In this document: positions 1 through 7,239 of the stretch, piece by piece
How positions within the stretch are numbered: position 1 is the stretch's first letter
Layout of the letters: each line of letters begins with the position of its first letter
From: Candidatus Kapaibacterium sp.
GTDB taxonomy: Bacteria; Bacteroidota; Ignavibacteria; Kapaibacteriales; UBA2268
NCBI GenBank assembly: GCA_026390695.1
Contig: JAPLFL010000112.1
Span: forward strand, 1 to 60,634
Length of the DNA stretch: 60,634 nucleotides
Direction: 5' to 3'
Translations under genes and position numbers: made by a program
The notes under the pieces: model-generated
Database searches by the model: none
The model's input: only the letters and a program-made list of their open reading frames with translations
Told to the model about the DNA's origin: nothing

Positions 1-141
1 TCGTCTTATTTATTAACCAGAATCAATTATTTTTTATTTTTATAGAGAGGAATTATGAAAAGAGCTTTGTGGATTGTGGCTTTGTGGGGACTAAATGCAA
101 AGATACACACCCCCTAACCCCCTCTTTTTAGAGGGGGAACT
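1..141. repeat. 141-bp direct repeat, copy 1
   Basis: Positions 1-141 are identical to 841-981, an exact offset of 840 bp. The copy begins at the window edge, so its true left end is unknown. It contains an AT-rich part followed by the first arm of the G/C-rich palindromic repeat. Together the two copies bracket the DUF559 endonuclease gene. Confidence 0.9.
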
Positions 142-199
142 TGAAAACGTTCTTCATTCTTACTCCCCCTCTAAAAAGAGGGGGTTGGGGGGTGTGTAA
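107..199. repeat. G/C-rich palindromic intergenic repeat
   Basis: Two inverted arms, each about 35 nt and built from ACCCCCTAACCCCCTC and its complement, are joined by a short spacer. Each arm is itself a small hairpin around CCCCCTC/GAGGGGG. The same element lies at 693-785, and a half copy at 947-981. Such repeats are common dispersed elements in this group, and this one is strikingly G/C-rich against its AT-rich surroundings. Confidence 0.85.
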
Positions 200-293
200 A
201 AGAATAAGTACCAATGTCAATTAATAAAATATTCTTTATATCTCTTTCGTCATACACTTCAAATTATATGTTGCACAAATCAATAGTAATTTT

Positions 294-665
294 ATGATTA
301 TTCACTATGAACCGGAACTCATAGAATATGCCCGCCGGATGCGTAATCATCCAACAAATGGCGAGAAAGTTATGTGGAGTTTCCTCAAAGGTAAGCAAAT
401 GCTCGGATATGATTTCCACCGACAAAAGCCTATTGGATATTTTATTGCTGATTTTTATTGTAGCAAGCTTGATCTTGTAATTGAGGTTGATGGAATATCA
501 CATGAGGACGTGGAAGTTCAACAAAATGATAAGAATAAAGACAGATTCTTTGCTGAAATGGGATTATCTGTCCTACGATTCACGGATGAAGAAGTATTAG
601 GCAATCCGAATGCCGTAGAAAAGAAGATTAAGGAGTTTATTTTGAAGAAAAAGAGTGTGATATAA
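294..665 (+). CDS. DUF559 family endonuclease-like protein
   Basis: This 123-aa protein has the usual length and layout of the DUF559 family, whose fold is that of very-short-patch-repair and restriction endonucleases. It opens with a helix carrying RRMRNHPTNGEKVMW, followed by FHRQKPIGYFIADFYC and the acidic strand LVIEVDG, which holds the presumed catalytic acidic residues, and ends with SVLRFTDEEV and a helix. The substrate of the family is unproven. The gene stands alone between two copies of the G/C-rich palindromic repeat (107-199 and 693-785), inside the 141-bp direct repeats, which suggests it travels with or depends on these repeats. The start is the only in-frame ATG before the conserved region. 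Confidence 0.8.
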   Translation: MIIHYEPELIEYARRMRNHPTNGEKVMWSFLKGKQMLGYDFHRQKPIGYFIADFYCSKLDLVIEVDGISHEDVEVQQNDKNKDRFFAEMGLSVLRFTDEEVLGNPNAVEKKIKEFILKKKSVI

Positions 666-692
666 TGAAAGATACTACTTCAAAATAAGCAG

Positions 693-785
693 ACACACTC
701 CCTAACCCCCTCATTTTAGAGGGGGAACTGGAATGTGGATTTTGGATTTACTCCCCCTCTAAAAAGAGGGGGTCGGGGGGTGTGT
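693..785. repeat. G/C-rich palindromic intergenic repeat, second copy
   Basis: This element has the same two-arm architecture as 107-199, with minor substitutions (ACTCCCTAACCCCCTC in the left arm). It lies 28 bp after the DUF559 stop codon. A reading frame runs through it (735-971) but is only the translation of repeat sequence. Confidence 0.85.
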
Positions 786-840
786 AAAGATGAAGCAGAA
801 CAGTTATTTATTAAAAGAAAACACTATGTATCCAATTTTA

Positions 841-981
841 TCGTCTTATTTATTAACCAGAATCAATTATTTTTTATTTTTATAGAGAGGAATTATGAAA
901 AGAGCTTTGTGGATTGTGGCTTTGTGGGGACTAAATGCAAAGATACACACCCCCTAACCCCCTCTTTTTAGAGGGGGAACT
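841..981. repeat. 141-bp direct repeat, copy 2
   Basis: This stretch matches positions 1-141 exactly. It ends in a half copy of the G/C-rich palindrome and runs straight into a third, diverged copy. Perfect identity over 141 bp points to recent duplication or gene conversion. The whole gap 666-1144 is filled with these repeats, with no convincing gene. Confidence 0.9.
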
Positions 982-1060
982 ATATTAACCAGAACCAATT
1001 ATTTTTTATTTTTATAGAGGGGAATTATGAAAAGAACTTTGTGGATTGTGGCTTTGTGGG
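982..1060. repeat. Partial, diverged third copy of the direct repeat
   Basis: About 78 bp resemble positions 9-88 of the 141-bp repeat with a few substitutions (for example AGAACCAATT for AGAATCAATT). It lacks the palindromic part and abuts copy 2 directly. Confidence 0.8.
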
Positions 1061-1144
1061 CTTTGATTTTGCAGGAAAGCTTGTATATTAAACGATGATA
1101 ATGTTTTTTATAATAAATTTTTTTAACATTGATGAGGTATTATA

Positions 1145-2083
1145 ATGTATTTTAAACCAAGAATATTTGTTAGTTCTACTTTAGACATGCCAGATTTAAG
1201 AACTAAAATTGATTTACTTTTTAAGAGTGTAGGTGCTGAACCTTTAGTATATGAAATAGTGATGACTCCTTCATATCAAAAGGAAGTCTATTTAGATTAT
1301 ATGAAAATAGCCGATTTTGCTATTTTTATACTCGATCACAAATATGGAAAAATAACAGAAAAAGGTATTTCTGGTACACATGAAGAATTCAATCTTGCTA
1401 ATTCTTTAAATATACCCTTTCATATATATATTAATAAAGTAGATAAAATTAAAGATAATGAACATCGTAAATTTATTGAAGAAAATATATTTAAAAAGAA
1501 CTATTCATTCCATTATTATTCCTCTCAAAAGCAATTAATAAACAAAATAAAGGAAACAATTTTTATTATATCTAATGAAATATACTTGTCTAATTTAGAA
1601 AAAATTGAACTTGATTACTTTTATATAATTCGTAAATCTTTTATTCATGATTACAATAAATCATTAGAGTTTATTAAAATTATTGATGCAATACATAATC
1701 GATATAATAATAATGAGCTTATTAAATTTGATATAATATCTCAATTATTCTGGTTATTTAATGTATCATATGAAGAAAAAGAATTATTCGTAGATAGAAA
1801 TTTTCGTAATTTGTATGATGATTTATATAATACATCAAAGAATTTTCTAAAAATTCATTCATCATATACAGTAACCGATAGAAAATATACTTCAAATAAG
1901 CTTAAATTATTTGATATTGATTATGAATTTATTAAATTAGAACCATTTTATGATGATCCTAAATGGGAAGATATAGAAAAGCAATTAAATAATCTACTTG
2001 ATGAATTATTTAATTATTTTGATATATTTAAAAATGCGGTATTTGTAATGAAACAAGAGTTTGATTTAAAAGAATATATTTGA
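1145..2083 (+). CDS. DUF4062 domain protein
   Basis: The 312-aa protein begins with FKPRIFVSSTLDMPDLR, the signature of DUF4062, a Rossmann-like domain related to TIR/toll-like and nucleotide-binding folds. It is often found at the N-terminus of NTPases and in conflict or signalling proteins. Here the domain covers roughly residues 1-140 and includes FAIFILDHKYG and GISGTHEEF. The rest is helical, rich in Tyr, Asn and Lys, and I do not recognise it. No membrane segment is visible. The gene is very AT-rich compared with the fibronectin gene downstream. The role is unknown; a sensor or defence function is possible but not shown. Confidence 0.7.
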   Translation: MYFKPRIFVSSTLDMPDLRTKIDLLFKSVGAEPLVYEIVMTPSYQKEVYLDYMKIADFAIFILDHKYGKITEKGISGTHEEFNLANSLNIPFHIYINKVDKIKDNEHRKFIEENIFKKNYSFHYYSSQKQLINKIKETIFIISNEIYLSNLEKIELDYFYIIRKSFIHDYNKSLEFIKIIDAIHNRYNNNELIKFDIISQLFWLFNVSYEEKELFVDRNFRNLYDDLYNTSKNFLKIHSSYTVTDRKYTSNKLKLFDIDYEFIKLEPFYDDPKWEDIEKQLNNLLDELFNYFDIFKNAVFVMKQEFDLKEYI

Positions 2084-2118
2084 TTATTTGTCAATAATAA
2101 TTTAATATCCTATGATCA

Positions 2119-2390
2119 CTTATAAAAAGTACAATAAAATCATCTTCAACGACCTCGAAAACATCTTCGTCGAGGGAAAATGCTTAATCAAAGAGGTCGA
2201 AAACATCTTCGTCGAGGGAAAATACTTAATCAAAGAGGTCAAAAACATCTTCGTCGAGGGAAAATGCTTAATCAAGGAGTACATAAATATCTTCAACGTC
2301 GGAAAAATTATAATCAACGAGCACAAAATTAATTACAATAAGAATAAATACATCTTCGTCATTGGAAATCATGTAATCAACGTATATGGA
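2119..2390. repeat. 42-bp tandem repeat array
   Basis: The sequence ACATCTTCGT recurs at 2161, 2203 and 2245, exactly 42 bp apart, and degenerate copies continue to about 2390. Because 42 is a multiple of three, both strands stay open: 103 codons on plus (repeating NIFVEGKCLIKEV) and 68 on minus. I treat this as repeat DNA because neither frame has a recognisable domain or ribosome binding site. A short repetitive peptide cannot be excluded. Confidence 0.8.
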
Positions 2391-2449
2391 GCTATTAATT
2401 TGATGTTCATTCACTATTTATAAATAAAATATGTTCAAATGGAGGTTCT

Positions 2450-3667
2450 ATGGCTAATTATGATTCTTTAAGAGATTATCGTTTTGATGATCCAGATTTA
2501 ATCGAATTTACGCAACATGTCTGCGATTCTATGACTCGCGATATTACTAACTTCGGAGTATTCGGTATAACCGCTCTGGCTGTCACTAATCTTGAAACTT
2601 TGGTTAGTGCATTCGAAATATTTCCTACCGATGATTATATTATGCAGGATGTAAAGTCCGCCACGCTTAGTAAAGATCAGAAAATCGAGGAAATGAAAGT
2701 AATTATTCGTCAAATGGCTGCCAGAGTAGCGTTGCATTGGGGAAACAACTCGCCCAAATATAAATCTTTGGGGATCGCCGACATGTCGAAGCTGTCTGAC
2801 GCTGCATTTCTGTCGATGGCAAGGATGGTTTATGCGTTTATGTTTGAAAATAAGACGGAATTGGCGGCTGAAGGCTTAACTACAGGGATGTTAACGGATA
2901 TGGACACGAAAATTGATGCGTTGGACGACGCAAAACGTGAGCAGATCGAGAAATTGAGCTTTAGAGAAGAGAAAACAGAGGAGCGCGTCGGCAAAGGAAA
3001 CGAGGTCTATGGCTATGTAACGAAGTATTGCGACATTGGGAAGACGATATGGAATGGTGTGAACGCTGCGAAGTATGGAGATTACGTGATTTACGGCACG
3101 GGAGGCGGGGGAGCCGTGGTTGCGCCTACGAACTTCGCGTACAACTTTGCGGCGAACCTGTTTTCGTGGGATGCGCAAGCCGCTGCAACGAGCTACCAGC
3201 TTGAAGCAAGCGATAATGGCGTCGATTGGTCGGAGATATACGCCGGTGCAGATGCGACACACGTGTATATTCCTGCTTCCGGCGTGGTGAAACACTACCG
3301 CGTGCGCGCACGGAACGCGAGCGGCTTTGGTGCGTACGCAGCTGAACTTGTATTTGCTTATTATGATTCGCTTGCAGCCTCTGCGAACATTGCGGCAGGT
3401 TTATCCGGCAGTGATTTTCCACCGATTGTCAATGTTAATTGGGATGCCGTTGCCGGTGCGACTGAATACCGCGTGTATCGGAGCATAGTTCCCGCCACTC
3501 AACCTGCGGGCACATACATATTGATTACAACTACCGCCGATACTATGTTTGCCGAGCCGGGAGTAGAGCTGAAGCGCATGTATTATTACGTTGTCGGCAT
3601 TAATTCATACAGGACGGGCGCGGATTCTGCGGCAGCGTGGGTGGATGTTCCGGCGAATCCGGCGTGA
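2450..3667 (+). CDS. Protein with C-terminal fibronectin type III-like domains
   Basis: This is a 405-aa protein. Residues 1-200 form an unrecognised, largely helical domain with no signal peptide. Residues 220-310 and 315-405 look like two fibronectin type III-like beta-sandwiches, with the paired motifs LFSWDAQAAATSYQLEAS and VNWDAVAGATEYRVYRS and the usual YRVRA/YYVVG strands. The start follows a clear GGAGG. The 3' half is far richer in G+C than the 5' half and than its neighbours, suggesting a composite or transferred gene. The last 66 bp recur at 5185-5250, so a related gene end once stood there. It could be an adhesive or scaffold protein; the family is not named with certainty. Confidence 0.65.
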   Translation: MANYDSLRDYRFDDPDLIEFTQHVCDSMTRDITNFGVFGITALAVTNLETLVSAFEIFPTDDYIMQDVKSATLSKDQKIEEMKVIIRQMAARVALHWGNNSPKYKSLGIADMSKLSDAAFLSMARMVYAFMFENKTELAAEGLTTGMLTDMDTKIDALDDAKREQIEKLSFREEKTEERVGKGNEVYGYVTKYCDIGKTIWNGVNAAKYGDYVIYGTGGGGAVVAPTNFAYNFAANLFSWDAQAAATSYQLEASDNGVDWSEIYAGADATHVYIPASGVVKHYRVRARNASGFGAYAAELVFAYYDSLAASANIAAGLSGSDFPPIVNVNWDAVAGATEYRVYRSIVPATQPAGTYILITTTADTMFAEPGVELKRMYYYVVGINSYRTGADSAAAWVDVPANPA

Positions 3668-3709
3668 TATATTGCAATTAATATTAAATAAAGTAAGAAA
3701 GAAAAGGAT

Positions 3710-4099
3710 ATGTTTAAAAATATCGTGATTGCAGGAATAGGCGGATTCATAGGAACAGCTGCACGATATGTATTAAGTCAATACATACATAAAATATTTC
3801 TAACTAACTTTCCATTAGGTACATTGATTATTAATTTAATAGGATGCTTCTTAATAGGAATTATAATAGAATTATTTAATAAAGGGAATATCATGTCACC
3901 AGAGGTAAATATATTTCTTACAGTTGGAATCTGTGGCGGATTTACTACATTTTCCACGTTTTCTTATGATTCCATAAACATGATAAATGAATATGAATAT
4001 ATTAATCTTATAATATATTTGGGAATAAGTATATTCATCGGGCTTTCTTTAACATTAGCAGGCAAATATCTTGTAAATTATTTATGGAGTTTTAAATGA
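3710..4099 (+). CDS. crcB: Fluoride ion channel CrcB/Fluc
   Basis: This 129-aa protein has four membrane segments, the normal CrcB/Fluc size. It shows the family hallmarks GGFIGTAARY near the N-terminus, FPLGTLIINLIGCFLIG, and GICGGFTTFSTFSYD, which contains the pore threonine, serine and phenylalanine residues. The family forms dual-topology dimeric channels that let fluoride leave the cell. It overlaps the following DUF190 gene by 4 bp (ATGA), the usual fluoride-resistance pairing. AAAGAAAAGGAT lies just before the start. I saw no fluoride riboswitch in the short 42-bp upstream gap. Confidence 0.93.
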   Translation: MFKNIVIAGIGGFIGTAARYVLSQYIHKIFLTNFPLGTLIINLIGCFLIGIIIELFNKGNIMSPEVNIFLTVGICGGFTTFSTFSYDSINMINEYEYINLIIYLGISIFIGLSLTLAGKYLVNYLWSFK

Positions 4100-4485
4100 A
4101 AACTGGTAGCAAAGCTCAAGTATTAAGAATTTATATTGGTACATACGATAAACATGGTCATCAACCTATGTATGAACATATTGTATTTGAAGCAAAGAAA
4201 TATGGAATTGCAGGAGCATCTGTATTTCGTGGAGTATTATCTTATGGAGCAAATAGTATTGTTCATTCAGCTAAAATATTGGAATTATCAGCAGATTTAC
4301 CTTTAATTATAGAAATGGTAGATACAAAAGAAAAGATAGAATCCTTTATTGAACATCTATCAGATATTCATGAACATGATAATTTTGGTGGATTAATTAC
4401 AACTTATGAAGTAGAAATAGTAAAATATAAAGCTCATAAGAATGGGAAAGTCAGAGATATGGAAAATATTAATAATGGAGAGTAA
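4096..4485 (+). CDS. DUF190 domain protein, fluoride operon partner
   Basis: The 129-aa protein has the DUF190 pattern: AQVLRIYIGTYDKHGHQPMYEHIV, then KKYGIAGASVFRGVLSYG and LPLIIEMVDTKEKIESF, a ferredoxin-like PII-related fold. Genes of this family commonly sit beside crcB and are thought to help fluoride export, but the mechanism is unknown. The start overlaps the crcB stop, so the two are translationally coupled. The pair lies between the two copies of the fibronectin 3' end, consistent with arrival as a unit. Confidence 0.88.
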   Translation: MKTGSKAQVLRIYIGTYDKHGHQPMYEHIVFEAKKYGIAGASVFRGVLSYGANSIVHSAKILELSADLPLIIEMVDTKEKIESFIEHLSDIHEHDNFGGLITTYEVEIVKYKAHKNGKVRDMENINNGE

Positions 4486-4540
4486 AAAAATAATATATAT
4501 CTGAGAAAGGTAATAATGTACAATCATAAACATATATTCC

Positions 4541-4582
4541 ATCCCCTTCTCTCTTCAATTGACGAGGCGGGAGAAGGGGTTC
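4541..4582. repeat. Short hairpin repeat (CCCCTTCTC type)
   Basis: CCCCTTCTC and GAGAAGGGG form a stem around CTTCAATTGACGAGGCGG. A second copy is at 5761-5796. It lies in the 190-bp gap between the fluoride pair and the BrnT-like toxin and may end transcription of the former, although no T-run follows. Confidence 0.7.
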
Positions 4583-4677
4583 ATTAATGTAAAATGTAAA
4601 ATGAAGAATGCAAAATGGAAGACAATAAGAAATATATTAAATCGTTTTTATATAATTTATGAAAATAAGGGGAAAAT

Positions 4678-4959
4678 ATGAAAAATAGATTTGAATGGGA
4701 TAATGAGAAAGCTGCATCGAATCTAATTAAACATAAAGTTAGTTTCGAGGAAGCCGCTACTGTCTTTGACGATGCGCTTTCTGTTACTTTTCCCGACCCA
4801 GATCATTCAATTAAAGAGTTAAGAGAAATAACTATCGGCTATTCATTGAAAAACAGAGTCTTACTTGTCTTCTCTACTGAGAGAAATAATAAAATCAGAA
4901 TATTTTCGGCTCGTGAAGCCAGCAAAAAAGAAAGGAAATTGTATGAAGAATCTATCTAA
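4678..4959 (+). CDS. brnT: BrnT-family toxin (type II toxin-antitoxin)
   Basis: This 93-aa protein matches BrnT, a RelE-fold ribonuclease toxin. It opens with FEWDNEKAASNLIKHKVSFEEAATVF, carries the central REITIGYSLKNRVLLVFSTE strands, and ends with IRIFSAREASKKERKLYE, in which the conserved Arg and Glu/Lys residues belong to the active region. Length is normal. The start follows AAGGGGAAAAT. It overlaps the next gene by 17 bp, in the toxin-first order typical of BrnTA. Confidence 0.88.
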   Translation: MKNRFEWDNEKAASNLIKHKVSFEEAATVFDDALSVTFPDPDHSIKELREITIGYSLKNRVLLVFSTERNNKIRIFSAREASKKERKLYEESI

Positions 4960-5182
4960 TAAGGAAATTCCCGAAGATTTCATGCGGGAAGAATATCAAT
5001 TCGATTACTCAAAAGGGGTGCGTGGCAAGTATGCCCGTAAAACTACGGAGGAAAACGGGTATATTATGTTGTCCCCCGAACTTCAGAAGATATTTAAGAC
5101 ATCTGAGGATGTAAATAATGCATTGAATGCGGTGGTACATGCATTGCCAAAGTCCATGAAGAGAACTTCGCCGACAGTTTAA
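4943..5182 (+). CDS. Putative antitoxin of the BrnT module
   Basis: I chose the ATG at 4943 (79 aa, MKNLSNKE), because it follows AAAGGAAATTGT and gives the usual toxin/antitoxin overlap; an upstream start would overlap much more. The sequence EEYQFDYSKGVRGKYARK followed by IMLSPELQKIFKTSEDVNNAL matches a widespread small protein found after RelE/BrnT-like toxins. It lacks the RDP-type ribbon of classical BrnA, so the assignment to BrnA is by position. GCCGACA/TGTCGGC just after the stop can form a hairpin (5170-5192). Confidence 0.7.
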   Translation: MKNLSNKEIPEDFMREEYQFDYSKGVRGKYARKTTEENGYIMLSPELQKIFKTSEDVNNALNAVVHALPKSMKRTSPTV

Positions 5183-5184
5183 TT

Positions 5185-5262
5185 GTTGTCGGCATTAATT
5201 CATACAGGACGGGCGCGGATTCTGCGGCAGCGTGGGTGGATGTACCGGCGTCGCCGCTGTAG
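5185..5262 (+). pseudogene. Orphan 3' end of a fibronectin-type gene
   Basis: Positions 5185-5250 repeat 3590-3655 with one mismatch in 66 bp. The reading frame NSYRTGADSAAAWVDV is preserved and ends with its own TAG (5260-5262). No start or upstream domain is present, so this is the tail of a second, lost fibronectin-type gene or a recombination scar. It begins 3 bp after the antitoxin stop. Confidence 0.8.
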
Positions 5263-5312
5263 AGTTATGAGTTATAAGTTATTAGGTATGAGTTTTAAGA
5301 GGGAAAAGAGAT

Positions 5313-5720
5313 ATGAAAATAGTAATTGCTTGTATAATAGGGCTATTTATTTATAGTGGATGCTGTATAATAAATGGATTATCCTATGATTGGTATGATA
5401 ATCATATTCGTTGTGGTAATATAAGTATAGGAAATATAAGAGGACATGGATTTACTTATATTATAGATAGTAATAATCTACCATGCAGGTCATTCAAATT
5501 TGATAATCGGAATTTTAAATGTGTTTCTCATGATGAATATGAAAAAATAAAGCAGGAATATTTAGGAATAGATACTATTAAAGGAATTAAAGATAGCTGT
5601 ATAAATATGGGATTTTATGTAAGAGAAAATGGAAAAGGTATTGTTAAAAGATGGTATATTTATACTTATCAATTAGATAGTATAAGAAATATATTTATTA
5701 GACATAAACTATATGAATAA
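5313..5720 (+). CDS. Hypothetical small lipoprotein
   Basis: The 135-aa protein starts with MKIVIACIIGLFIYSGCC, a hydrophobic segment ending in a Cys-containing stretch that could be a lipobox (IYSGC). The rest is rich in Asn, Tyr, Gly and Ile, with four more cysteines, and I do not recognise it. GGGAAAAGAG precedes the start. Base composition is low in G+C like the nearby small genes. It is probably an envelope protein; the function is unknown. Confidence 0.5.
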   Translation: MKIVIACIIGLFIYSGCCIINGLSYDWYDNHIRCGNISIGNIRGHGFTYIIDSNNLPCRSFKFDNRNFKCVSHDEYEKIKQEYLGIDTIKGIKDSCINMGFYVRENGKGIVKRWYIYTYQLDSIRNIFIRHKLYE

Positions 5721-5760
5721 ATATGAATAGGTAATAGATTTTGGAAATATAATATTCTAT

Positions 5761-5883
5761 CCCCTTCTCTCTTCAATTGACGTGGTGGGAGAAGAGAAGA
5801 ACCTCACCCCGCCCCTCTCCGAAGGAGAGGGAGTTGGAACGTTCTTGTTCCCTCTCCTTTAGAGAGGGTTAGGGTGAGGTTCT
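5761..5883. repeat. Two adjacent palindromic repeats
   Basis: 5761-5796 is a copy of the CCCCTTCTC hairpin. 5799-5883 is a larger palindrome opening with GAACCTCACCCC and closing with GGGTGAGGTTC, with inner CTCTCCGAAGGAGAG and CCCTCTCC/AGAGAGGG parts. The second element recurs at 6911-6996, so the two copies bracket the ParE-like module. Confidence 0.85.
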
Positions 5884-5898
5884 TAAGAGGGAAAATGG

Positions 5899-6036
5899 GT
5901 GATTGATGGAGATAATTTTATAGATAAACTTACAATAAAGATGATTTATGGCAGTCAATATATAGTTAATAATGATTATAATAATTTTAATGAATATTTA
6001 CATTTATATAAAATAGATAAATATTTAATTAAATAA
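5899..6036 (+). other. Possible 45-codon gene remnant
   Basis: A GTG-initiated frame of 45 codons with a GAGGGAAAA sequence ahead reads VIDGDNFIDKLTIKMIYGSQ and continues in Asn/Tyr-rich sequence to a TAA 19 bp before the antitoxin. Composition resembles the neighbouring small genes. It has no known domain and may be a broken gene end. Confidence 0.25.
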
Positions 6037-6055
6037 TAATTCAAGGAGAATTACA

Positions 6056-6238
6056 ATGCTAACTAAAGAATCCGTGGATACAACAATGGAGCAAATGTCG
6101 GAAACCTTTTCTATTGATGAATTAATTGATAAATTAATCTTCGTTGAAAAGGTAAATAATGGTTTGAATCAGTCTGAGCAGGATATGGTTTTGTCATCGG
6201 AGGAGGTAAAAGAGGAATTAAGCAGATGGCTAAAGTAA
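6056..6238 (+). CDS. Antitoxin of ParE/RelE-like module
   Basis: This 60-aa acidic, helical protein (SIDELIDKLIFVEKVNNGL and SSEEVKEELSRWLK) has the layout of short antitoxins that precede ParE/RelE toxins: an N-terminal helical part and a C-terminal EELSRWL tail. A strong CAAGGAG precedes the start. The gene overlaps the toxin by 13 bp. The function is inferred mainly from that arrangement. Confidence 0.75.
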   Translation: MLTKESVDTTMEQMSETFSIDELIDKLIFVEKVNNGLNQSEQDMVLSSEEVKEELSRWLK

Positions 6239-6537
6239 AATGGACTAAAGATGCTGTTTCTGATTTGCGAAGAATTGCAGAATATATTGAAGTTGATTCA
6301 TATAAATATTCTATTATAACAATTAAATTTCTATTTGATTCAACTAAGATTCTTGAACATAGTCCGAACGCCGGAAGAGTGGTTCCTGAATTCCGAAATG
6401 AAACGATCAGAGAACTTATTCGTGGGAATTATCGGGTAGTTTATAAGATTACCAATAAAGAACGTATAGATATTCTAACTGTTCATCATAGCAAAAGGCT
6501 TTTATCGAATAATCCTCTATTGGAAGAGTATTATTAA
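6226..6537 (+). CDS. ParE/RelE-family toxin
   Basis: The 103-aa protein shows the plasmid-stabilisation ParE/RelE pattern: VKWTKDAVSDLRRIAEYI at the start, ILEHSPNAGRVVPEF in the middle, then IRELIRGNYRVVYKI and a final DILTVHHSKRLL. Length and motif order are normal. ParE-type members poison gyrase and RelE-type members cut mRNA; YRVVYKI with VHHSKRLL fits the ParE side better. It is translationally coupled to the upstream antitoxin. Confidence 0.88.
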   Translation: MAKVKWTKDAVSDLRRIAEYIEVDSYKYSIITIKFLFDSTKILEHSPNAGRVVPEFRNETIRELIRGNYRVVYKITNKERIDILTVHHSKRLLSNNPLLEEYY

Positions 6538-6575
6538 GAAGGAAAACAAGTATTGTTATATAGGAATAATAAAAT

Positions 6576-6797
6576 ATGATTACAAATCCAGATGTTTTAA
6601 AGAAATTCGAGCTTGAATTAGAGCAGAAAATTAATAATTCATATTCGGATAAGCTCAGAATATATGAATCTATGGCTATTTTACGTAATGAAATTAGTCC
6701 CGCAGCTTCATTATTAGATGGTCTTGATGAGAAAATAGAATTTGTAAGGAGATTACATCAAACAGATAAGAAAACTAAAATTAAATTAAAAGTATAA
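6576..6797 (+). CDS. Hypothetical 73-aa protein
   Basis: A short helical, charged protein (VLKKFELELEQKINNSYSDK and IYESMAILRNEISPAASLL). It lies 38 bp after the toxin and may belong to the same transcript. No family is recognised and no strong ribosome binding site is seen. It may be a degraded regulatory or antitoxin-type gene, since a coding-like fragment follows it directly. Confidence 0.4.
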   Translation: MITNPDVLKKFELELEQKINNSYSDKLRIYESMAILRNEISPAASLLDGLDEKIEFVRRLHQTDKKTKIKLKV

Positions 6798-6798
6798 C

Positions 6799-6909
6799 AA
6801 GACGTTGATCTATGATGCGCTTAAGATATTGGGCGAAGCAATAGATACTGATTTGATTGGAAGAATGAAAGAAGTGGAGAAAGAGGCATTGAATATAAAA
6901 ATGAAATAG
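6799..6909 (+). pseudogene. Coding-like fragment after the TA module
   Basis: An open frame of 36 codons without a start reads KTLIYDALKILGEAIDTDLI and then GRMKEVEKEALNIKMK before a TAG. Its amphipathic, codon-like composition suggests the tail of a lost gene. It overlaps nothing else on this strand and directly precedes a palindromic repeat. Confidence 0.35.
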
Positions 6910-6910
6910 A

Positions 6911-6996
6911 AGAACCTCACCCCGTCTTTCTCCGAAGGAGAGGGAGTTGGAACGTTCTTGTTCCTTTTCTTATTGAGAGGGAAAGGGTGAGGTTCT
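6911..6996. repeat. Palindromic repeat, second copy of the GAACCTCACCCC type
   Basis: The same element as 5799-5883, with matching ends (GAACCTCACC / GGTGAGGTTC) and the shared inner TCTCCGAAGGAGAGGGAG and GGAACGTTCTTGTTCC. The right inner arm is more diverged. It lies between the plus-strand TA region and the minus-strand bat operon. Confidence 0.85.
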
Positions 6997-7017
6997 AAAG
7001 AAGAAACAGAGAAGAAA

Positions 7018-7199
7018 ATCCCCCTAACCCCCTTTTTCAAAGGGGGGACAAGAATGGAGAACGTGGATTACGGATTTTTCCCCCTTTGCAAAAGGGGGAT
7101 TGAGGGGGATTTTCTTCATTTCCCCCTTTGCAAAAGGGGGATTGAGGGGGATTTTCTTCATTTCCCCCTTTGTAAAAGGGGGATTGAGGGGGATTTTCC
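7018..7199. repeat. G/C-rich palindrome with a 42-bp tandem triplication
   Basis: A hairpin at 7018-7048 (CCCCCTAACCCCC / GGGGGG) is followed by three tandem units whose CCCCC runs begin at 7080, 7122 and 7164, exactly 42 bp apart. Each unit is itself a hairpin (CCCCCTTTGC and GCAAAAGGGGG). The array lies just beyond the end of batE and may help terminate the bat transcript. Confidence 0.85.
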
Positions 7200-7239
7200 A
7201 GAGATTGAAAGATATTCTTTTGTAATATAATCGGGAAAC

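Noticed and set aside
735-971. 78-aa reading frame
   Set aside because: It translates the palindromic repeat and the 141-bp direct repeat and has no protein-like features.
2112-2423. Coding sequence for a repetitive 103-aa peptide
   Set aside because: Both strands are open because the repeat unit is a multiple of three. There is no ribosome binding site and no domain, so it is listed as a tandem repeat only.
3668-3709. Fluoride riboswitch before crcB
   Set aside because: The gap is only 42 bp and lacks the conserved pseudoknot sequence.
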